Shown piece after piece: positions 57,452 to 64,000 of a stretch of 64,000 nt of DNA. Each line of letters starts with the position of its first letter. The first letter of the stretch is position 1. Both the position numbers and the translations under genes were made by a program. This stretch comes from Zizania palustris (lineage: Eukaryota > Streptophyta > Magnoliopsida > Poales > Poaceae), in assembly GCA_019279435.1 (NCBI GenBank), contig JAAALK010000285.1, positions 31,032,371-31,096,370 on the forward strand, read 5' to 3'. Under the pieces are notes generated by a model, which saw only the letters and a list, made by a program, of their open reading frames with translations, was not told the origin of the DNA and ran no database searches.

Positions 57452-60224
57452 CGAATGGATCGACCTCGTTCGGCCGATCGAACTAAGCTTCGGCGCGGAG
57501 CCCGGCCGAAGCATGCGACTTACCTCCTTCAGCCCTCGGCGACAAAGTCTTTGGGATTGGGACTTCCTGAGACCCAACCCTGATAGTTATGGCTTCAGAC
57601 TCCCTGACTTTGGCCTCCACGTGCTCGCACCCTTCGGCTTTGCTCTACAGGGTCCGATTCAGAGGTACCACAGACAGTTTGTGGATTATGCCCCCCTCCG
57701 CTGTGTCTGTTTGCCCCTGCCATCCATAATACTCCAAAGGAAAACAAGGCATAGGGTTAGTATATGGAGGGTACCCTGACCCGGATATGTACGGGGCCCA
57801 CAGGGTCCCCACCCAGTCATACGGTGGAGGCATCGGAGGCTCTAGCGGCCTCGCCCACTGTGAGCCGAACCCGTTACCTGGAGAGGGGTTTGGCCAAGTC
57901 GAAGGCATCTCGGACCACACCAGCGAAGGGTCCTGCCAGGCCGGAGGTACATTCGGCCAGTGCGGGCCGAAGCCTCCCATCGGAGACGTCCACCATGGTG
58001 TGGGGTTCGGCCATTGGGGGCCGAAGCTATCGCATGGGGGACCCGACCACCGGGGTTCGAAGTTGTCGCACAGGGGGCTCGGCCATTGTGGCTTAAAACC
58101 ATCGTGCGGAGCACCAGGACACCACGGCCCGGAGCCTTCGTGTGAAGGGTTCGCAACCTTCGGTCCGAAGCCACCCTTTGAAGGTCTTGGACCCTTCGGC
58201 TGTTTTAACTGAGCGCGTGGGCCTGCTTCTTTGGCCCTCTTCTGATGCTTGTTCAACAACATGTTATATGTTACCTTCGGCCTCTTGCGAGCCTTAGCCG
58301 AAGGGGTATTGATGTTCTGTTTCCACACTCCTACCTCGGGGTTATTTGGCACGAGTGTGCGAGTACACGGTTCTCCAACAATCACATCTTTTCCTTTAGC
58401 ACACTCGGCCTATTCTGGCCGAATCAACACCTTCTTCTCGCTGAGGTCGACAGCGTTGACTGGAAAAGGATCTTTATCCAGCTTCATTTTTGGATCAAGT
58501 TCTATCTTCAATCATCCTTCTTCTATGGCCGATTGTATCCGCCGTCGAAAACCATTGCAATCATTAGTATTATGAGAATGTGAATCATGCCACTTACAGT
58601 ATGGATGCTTCTTTAACTCGTCGGCAGGTGGGATAACTTGAACCTTAGGTAACCTGAGAAGCTGACTCTTTAAGAGGAAATCAAATATTTTATCACATTT
58701 AGTTACATCGAACGAGTACTTGACCTCATTAAGTGTATTCTTTGTGGGGGATGGTCGTCGTTCGGAGCAAGTGATAGGTTTGTTTTTAGTGTTTGTAACC
58801 CATTCGGCCGCGTACATGTCGGCCAAATCCTCCTCCTCTGACTCCTCTTCATTAGAGTGTTCCATGATGTGGATTTCGGCCCTAGGCTTGCTAAACGTCT
58901 TAATAAATTTCTTATCTTTGGCTCGGCCTTCTTGGACCAGAGCCTGCTATAGAACTTGGCTAACTTCTAAAAAGTTTTGGTTATCTAACCTTTCTTTAAG
59001 TTTGAAACGCAACCCATTAAAAGCTAATTCCGCCAAGTCCCTTTCTGAAATATTAAGACTAAAACATCGGTTTCTGGTATCCCTAAAACGCTTGATATAC
59101 TCAGAGGCGCTCTCACTAGATTTTTGTTTAACCGATGTCAAATGTGAAAGCCTAAGTACTGTTTCACCCGTGTAGAAATAATCATGGAATTTCCGCTCTA
59201 AATCGTCCCACGTGTGGATGGAGTTCGCCGGGAGCGACGAAAACCAAGTGAAAGTTGTGCCGGATAGCGAGAGAGAAAATAGTCTAACCTTTAGGGCATC
59301 TATCCCGCTAACCTCTCCACACTGCGCCAAAAATTGACTAACATGCTCTAGTGTGGTCCTGCTACCCTCGCCATCGAATTTAGTGAACTCGGGGATCCTA
59401 TAGCCGTGGGGGTAGGGTACTGTATCAAGATGATCGGGGTATGGTTTGTGATAAACCCTAACCCGTCCCTTGGGCATGAAGCCAGCACACTCCCTAAACA
59501 GTGCATGGACCTGCTCATCTATATCATCTTGGTAGTTTGTTTGCATGCGCCTCTCATGTGGGGGCGCGACACGCTGTGGGATATTGGCGTGTCAGCCATG
59601 TGCTTCTTCCCTACGCGCTATTTGTACAACATGCTTGTGTCCAGGTGCCTGCGCATGTGGTGCGGGTAGCGCGGGTATCGGCGCAGGTGTTGTATGGTAT
59701 GCAGTATTAGTTTGACCATAGGTATAATGATTGGTCTCGGCCATAAGTGAAGAGGCTGGAGACATGTTTGTCGGAGGTGCACTAGCTATTAGAACCAGGG
59801 GTACGGCCTCAGTGAAGCCAAACCTTCTAAGAGTTGCCTCTACTTGGGAGCTGACTGCCGAATCTAAACGGTTGGCTAGCGAAGCGCTAATGGCCTGATC
59901 TACTGATGCAGCTATTTTTTGCTCAATTTCTAAAGAAGATAAACGAGGCGATACCGGTGTTACCTGGACCTGAGCAAGGTCAGGGGTGATGATGTCGTGC
60001 TTGACAAAGCCCGCGCGTGTCTTGATGTAACCCCCAAGCATCATGTCTTGGAGCGCCTTTAGCTTTGCCTCGATCTCTGCTCGGTCTTCTGCGGGGATAT
60101 CTTCAAGTGTAGGTGACATTATGTTGCGGTTATTGATATCCGCGCCTCCTATTGTGTCCATCGGCGGTGTAGATATAGTAGTCGAAGTAGATGTACCGAC
60201 AGCCGATGTAGACGTAGTCATCAT
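57452..60224 (-). pseudogene. gag: Gypsy-C gag (broken)
   Basis: ATG ATG at 60224, then MTTSTSAVGTSTST and PTLEDIPAEDRAEIEAKLKA. One frame can be followed through four stops: TGA 59594-59592, TAG 58949-58947, TGA 58514-58512 and TAG 57647-57645. The capsid block is at about 59400-58950 (FTKFDGEGSRTTLEHVSQFL, then TWFSSLPANSIHTWDDLERK, the Retrotrans_gag pattern). A zinc-binding-like CKWHDSHSHNTNDC near 58590 (CX2HX4-5HX3-4C type) follows. The Pro/Trp/Gly-rich part at 58200-57800 is low complexity. Copia-2 is inserted just downstream (TSD CCCGT) and the linker to protease resumes at 46189. Confidence 0.85.
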
Positions 60225-60235
60225 GTTGGCGTAGC

Positions 60236-60257
60236 TTTTCCGCAGCGGAGTCACCAA
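60236..60257 (-). other. Gypsy-C primer binding site region
   Basis: The minus strand after the LTR and a short CACTTTT spacer reads TGGTGACTCCGCTGCGG, matching the Gypsy-A site at most positions. Confidence 0.55.
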
Positions 60258-60263
60258 AAAGTG

Positions 60264-61822
60264 TGTTGACATGGAAACGTGCCCCCACACTTGGGTCAGT
60301 CCGGCAATCCAAAAGTGCACGTATACTTAGGGATAGGCCTAAGCGTGACGTAGCACCGATGCCGCATTCCGACTACCCTTAATAGTGATAAGGGGGGGGG
60401 GTGGAGTTGCCAGGCAACCAGATTACACAAAATAATCCAATTAGCCGAAATAAATAGGTTAAACATGTTAAAATCAGCAAACCAGTCGGAGTCCTCCTGG
60501 TTCGAAGTCTGATGCGAAGGGTGCGCCGAAGGGTACCTTTGGCGTCTGGTGCGAAGTGCTCCGCCGAAGGGTGCTTCGGCGTTCGGACTAATCCGGCCGA
60601 AGGTAGACTCCGAATGGATCTGAACACGGTGATCACCTCCGAACAGCGGGGTTCGGCGTGCGACCTCCGATGCAGCGAATTACAGAGTAGTGACACGAAG
60701 GCCACACGTGGGTGCAACTTCATCCGGTGTAGAGTGTAGTCATGGCGAAGCCTGTCACGATGAAGTATGCTGGCAAAGCCTGTTGTCGAAGCCTACGGTC
60801 CTGTCGAAGGGTGTCCTGGGGACCTCCGGAACCGATCTCTCAGCTTCGAACACCTTTAGCGAAGGGGCTCCGAACGTGCGAACCTGCAACAGAGATGATG
60901 CGAAGTACCAATTCGGCCTTAGGACCGAATTTTGCGAGGTGTTGCACGGGTGGCGAAGGTAGCAATCTATTACGCAGATTAGCGGATACTTCACAGGCCA
61001 AGTAACAAGGTGATAGCAATCTATTACGTAGATTAACGGGGACTTCACAGGCGAAGTACCAAGGCTTACCACTGTTCCGTAGTGGCGAACGGAGGGCTTC
61101 CAGGCAAACCCACGAAGAGGTACAGAAAAAGTAAAGGTAAAAGTAAAGGTATGATCAAAGCATGGCTTTGGTTTGGTTTGAGTTGGGGGGGCTCTCCACG
61201 CCGGCCATGCCTCTCTATTTATAGGGGGTTAACTCCCAATCTAATCTGCTATTAATCCGGCTGCATAGAGATAGAGATTGAACTGGCGATGCAAACAGCT
61301 CTATCTCTACCGAGGTGGGCTTCGACCAGGCCCGTCGAGGCCTTCTCCTCGGGCCAAAGCTTCGGTAGCATGGGCTTCAGCCAAGCCCGTTGAGGCTTGC
61401 TCCACAGGCCGAAGCTTCGGTAGCGTGGGCTTCGGCTAGGCCCGTTGAGGCTTGCTCCTCGGGCCGAAGTTTCGACAGCGTGGACTTCGGCTAGGCCCGT
61501 CAAGACTTTCTCCTTGGGCCGAAGCTTCGATAGCGTGGGCTTCGGCCAGGCCCGTCGAGGCTTGCTCTCGGGCCGAAGCTTCGACAGCGTGGGCTTCCGA
61601 AGCTTCGGCAGTGTGGGCTTCCGAAGCTTCGGCAGCATGGGCCTCCGAAGGTTTCCTGGCCGAAGCCCATGGGCTGGCTAGAGGCTTTCGGAGCCCATAG
61701 CTCGATGGACTTCGGCCCTGTAGGGCTTTGGACATACCCTGGACATGTGTACTTTTAGCCCAAATCACCAAAAATTGATATTTTGATAATCTAGCCATTA
61801 ATGCCATTTTTTGCTATCAACA
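60264..61822 (-). repeat. Gypsy-C 5' LTR
   Basis: Pairs with 39767-41383; shorter, with about one fewer copy of the 55 bp unit (61312-61640). The first ~200 aligned bases differ at about a dozen sites, nearly all transitions. Confidence 0.9.
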
Positions 61823-61827
61823 CATGT

Positions 61828-62386
61828 CTTCCAGCCTGGCCTCGATTTCGGGATCGAGCCCTTCAACGAACTGGATGGGGTATTCTTGCCCCTCCTTGAC
61901 GATGACCTTGGTGATCACTTCCCCTTCGGGGTGGGGTCTTGGTCGCCCAGGTTCCCCCGGACGCTGTTGACTTGCTGACGCTCCAGCGGGGCAGAGTAGA
62001 TGTACTCCACTCTCCGAGCTGCAGCTTGATCGCCTAGGATGGCGAGGACTCCGCTTGGAGTTGGCATATTCATGCAGAGGTAGTTGTGGTGTGCGACGGC
62101 TCTGAACTAGTTCATCATGCCCCTCCCGAAGATGGCGTTGTAGGCGAATGAGGCGTCGATGACATTAAAGATGACCTCTTTGGTCTGCATGAGGGGTCAT
62201 TCTCCGAAGGTAACTTTGAGGCCTATCTAGGCGAGGGCATCGATCAGTGGGCCCGCGAAGCCCTGGAGAGGCCAGGTGGCTAGGAGAAGGTGCCTCCTTG
62301 AGATGCAGAGTTGATCGAATGCATGCACAAAGATGATGTCAGCGGAACTTCCTCCATTGATAAGCACCTGATGGACCTCGACATCC
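61828..62386 (-). pseudogene. Gypsy-B protease region (upstream half of pol)
   Basis: The minus-strand frame reads HQVLINGGSSADIIFVHAF near 62370-62320, where the family has an LIDGGSSAD-type aspartic protease site. The catalytic Asp codon is here Asn (GAT to AAT type). It continues AIFGRGMMN, stop, FRAVAHHNYLCMNMPTPSG (about 62140-62060), then RRVEYIYSAPLERQQVNSVR. It has stops at TAG and TGA positions and is cut at 61828 by the Gypsy-C target duplication, resuming at 39766. Confidence 0.75.
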
Positions 62387-64000
62387 TTGAATAAAGCATG
62401 CCCTCGTGACCCCTACCCCATGCCCCGAATTGATCAATTGGTCGACTCCACTGCAGGTTCAGAGTTATTAAGTTTCCTTGACGCGTACTCCGGTTATCAT
62501 CAAATATGGTTGAAATGCGAAGATGAAATCAAGACAAGCTTCGTAACTCCTTCAGGAGTCTTCTGTTATGTAAGAATGCCCTTTGGCTTAAGAAATGCCA
62601 GGGCTACTTTTTCGAGGTTAGTTGCTAAGGCTCTAGATCATCAATTAGGTCGTAATGTAGAGGCCTATATGGATGATATTGTAATAAAGAATGCTTTAAA
62701 GCACCAACATAGCCTAGACTTAGCAGAAACATTTAATAGCCTTCGGGCATGTGGGATCTGTCTTAACCCCGAAAAATGTATCTTCAGAGCTAAGGCTGGG
62801 AAGTTGTTAGGGTATTTAGTTTCAAGCAGAGGGATTGAAGCTAACCCTACTCAGATAACTGCGCTGCAGAAGATGGCTCCTCCAGAGAATTTAAAGCAAG
62901 TGCAAAAGCTGACTGGTCGTCTGGCAGCACTTAGCGAGTTTTTGGCAAGGTCTGCGGAGAGAAGTTTGCCTATCTTTAAAGCATTGAAAGGGTCCGAAAA
63001 TTTTGCATGGACACCGGAGTGTCAGAAAAGGTTCGAAGATATTAAAGAGTATCTCAGTAATCTTGCTACACTCACGGTGCCTACTGCGGACGAAACCCTA
63101 CTCCTTTACCTTGCAGCTACAGGCTTTGCTGTCAGCGCAGTCCTTGTCAGAGAAATGGATTTCAATGGGAAGTTGGTACAAAATCCAGTTTATTTTGTGT
63201 CCGAAGCATTGTCAGGAGCGAAGACAAGGTATTCCGAGCTCGAAAAGTTCACTTATGCTCTAATAATGGCTTTGAGGAAATTGAGACATTATTTTTGGGC
63301 TCATAATGTAATTATACCAACTTCGTATCCTTTGGGAGATATGCTCCGAAGTAAAGACTCCACTGGAAGAATTGGAAAGTGGGCAGTCGAACTAGCACCC
63401 TTCGGCATATCCTATCTGGCAAGGACAGCAATCAAATCGCAAGTCTTGGCAGATTTCGTAGCAGAATGGACTCCCCCTGCAACGTGGGTTCCAGAGAAGT
63501 CAAACGAAGGAATTTGGACTGTTTTTTCTGATGGGGCTTTCCAAGCATCCGGAGCAGGTGTTGGAGCAGTTTTAATTTCGCCTTCAGGGCAAAGAGCCAT
63601 GTACTCTGCAAGACTCAACTTTATGTCTACTAATAATATAGCGGAGTATGAAGGGATTTTACTGGGACTCCGAAAAGCACGTGCTCTAGGGGCTACAAGA
63701 GTTGTTATAAAGACAGATTCTCAAATAGTAGCAGGGCACGTAGATAAAAGTTTTCAAGTTCGGCATCCACAGCTTGCAAAGTACTTAGAAGAAATCCGTA
63801 AGATCGAAGCACAATTCAAGGGTATTTCCATTCGGAGTATACTAAGAGCAGAAAATTTGCAAGCGGACATCTTAGCAAAAGCTGTAGCCGGAGCTATGGA
63901 TATACCAGAAGAGGCTTTTTATGAGGAGCTCAGTACACCTTCGGTGACACAAATTCCCTCTGCAGAGATTCTTTGCATTCCAAGTACAGATTGGAGAAAT
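62387..64000 (+). CDS. pol: Gypsy-D pol: RT, RNase H and second RNase H, open to the window edge
   Basis: Plus-strand frame without a stop from 62387 to 64000 (538 codons), with neither natural start nor end. It begins abruptly in RT at LNKACPRDPYPMPRIDQLVD, then FLDAYSGYHQIWL, MPFGLRNARATF, AYMDDIVIKN (catalytic YMDD near codon 94) and KLTGRLAALSEFLA. First RNase H follows with FAWTPECQKRFEDIKEYL, LLLYLAATGFAVSAVLV and ARTRYSELEK-type KTRYSELEK. Second RNase H: WTVFSDGAFQASGAGVGAVL, NNIAEYEGILLGLRKARALG and KTDSQIVAGHV, keeping the D-E-D residues. Same family group as Gypsy-B but far better preserved. The 5' part of RT, protease and gag are absent at the junction; integrase would follow beyond the edge. 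Confidence 0.88.
   Translation, partial: MNKACPRDPYPMPRIDQLVDSTAGSELLSFLDAYSGYHQIWLKCEDEIKTSFVTPSGVFCYVRMPFGLRNARATFSRLVAKALDHQLGRNVEAYMDDIVIKNALKHQHSLDLAETFNSLRACGICLNPEKCIFRAKAGKLLGYLVSSRGIEANPTQITALQKMAPPENLKQVQKLTGRLAALSEFLARSAERSLPIFKALKGSENFAWTPECQKRFEDIKEYLSNLATLTVPTADETLLLYLAATGFAVSAVLVREMDFNGKLVQNPVYFVSEALSGAKTRYSELEKFTYALIMALRKLRHYFWAHNVIIPTSYPLGDMLRSKDSTGRIGKWAVELAPFGISYLARTAIKSQVLADFVAEWTPPATWVPEKSNEGIWTVFSDGAFQASGAGVGAVLISPSGQRAMYSARLNFMSTNNIAEYEGILLGLRKARALGATRVVIKTDSQIVAGHVDKSFQVRHPQLAKYLEEIRKIEAQFKGISIRSILRAENLQADILAKAVAGAMDIPEEAFYEELSTPSVTQIPSAEILCIPSTDWRN

Larger units (their letters stand above)
39762..61827 (-). mobile_element. Gypsy-C: Tat-type LTR retrotransposon inserted into Gypsy-B
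   Basis: LTRs 39767-41383 (3') and 60264-61822 (5'). Target duplications CACGT (39762-39766) and CATGT (61823-61827) differ by one transition. Minus-strand order: 5' LTR, primer site, gag, protease, RT, RNase H, second RNase H, integrase, purine tract, 3' LTR. About 10.8 kb without the Copia-2 insertion at 46195-57446. Related to Gypsy-A by LTR ends and gag start. Gag and pol are broken by stops, so it is dead. Confidence 0.9.
30782..62386 (-). mobile_element. Gypsy-B: Tat-type LTR retrotransposon, split by nested insertions
   Basis: Read on the minus strand: protease part 62386-61828, then (after the 22 kb Gypsy-C insertion) RT, RNase H, second RNase H and integrase 39766-36688, a 36 bp minisatellite, an antisense ORF region, purine tract and 3' LTR 31498-30782. 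Without the insertion ~9.5 kb remains. The gag start and 5' LTR are missing because the sequence breaks off near 62387. Two RNase H domains and an extra ORF between pol and the 3' LTR are hallmarks described for the Tat lineage. It is heavily decayed by stop codons. Confidence 0.82.

Noticed and set aside
57787..58212. 141-codon plus-strand frame rich in Gly, Pro and Cys
   Set aside because: It lies opposite the Pro/Trp-rich part of Gypsy-C gag and mirrors its composition.

Overview
This window is plant nuclear DNA, almost certainly from a grass (Poaceae). Reasons: a spliced gene with twelve exons and GT-AG introns, nested LTR retrotransposons with methionine-tRNA-type primer sites, a Pack-MULE carrying exons of a GT61 glycosyltransferase of the large grass-expanded family, MITE-like elements, and a GC-rich first exon typical of grass genes. 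The species cannot be named from the sequence. I see no rRNA, tRNA, CRISPR or bacterial-style operon.

Layout. 1-1547: edge of a minus-strand Ty3/Gypsy element (A), with the gag start and a full 5' LTR. 2195-2577: a MITE. 2776-8109 (minus): the only apparently intact host gene, a CDC48B-type double AAA ATPase. I reconstructed 12 exons, 553 codons plus stop, with no break. Intron 10 carries an internally deleted Gypsy element (3309-4962, TSD CATGG). 8338-9908: a Pack-MULE with ~188 bp terminal inverted repeats, inserted 228 bp upstream of the CDC48B start codon and carrying three 5' exons of a GT61 gene. 9918-11649: repeat-rich intergenic DNA. 11655-22387: a complete plus-strand Copia element of Sirevirus type (Copia-1, TSD CGTGT), disabled by stops and frameshifts. 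22393-30781: mosaic intergenic DNA with a three-exon SEC8 (exocyst) fragment, a LINE remnant, a foldback element, a 21-base G run, a possible MULE and GC-rich minisatellites.

30782-62386 is a three-level nest, all on the minus strand. Gypsy-B (Tat type; 3' LTR 30782-31498, pol 36688-39766 continuing at 61828-62386) was split by Gypsy-C (39767-61822, TSD CACGT/CATGT), which was split by Copia-2 (46195-57446, TSD CCCGT). Between pol and its 3' LTR, Gypsy-B carries an antisense (plus-strand) ORF with its own TATA box. At about 62387 the sequence switches to the plus strand of a fourth Tat element (Gypsy-D), whose RT-RNaseH frame is open for 538 codons to the window edge.

Two themes cross the elements. 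First, most in-frame stops in the dead elements can be explained by C-to-T or G-to-A change (CAG to TAG, CGA to TGA, TGG to TAG/TGA), and several can be checked against an intact paralogous codon inside this window. This fits decay of methylated cytosines. Second, unrelated elements (Sirevirus LTRs, the Gypsy-C LTR, a minisatellite in Gypsy-B) are packed with CTTCG/CGAAG palindrome-type repeats. CDC48B stands out as a preserved reading frame among decayed neighbours.
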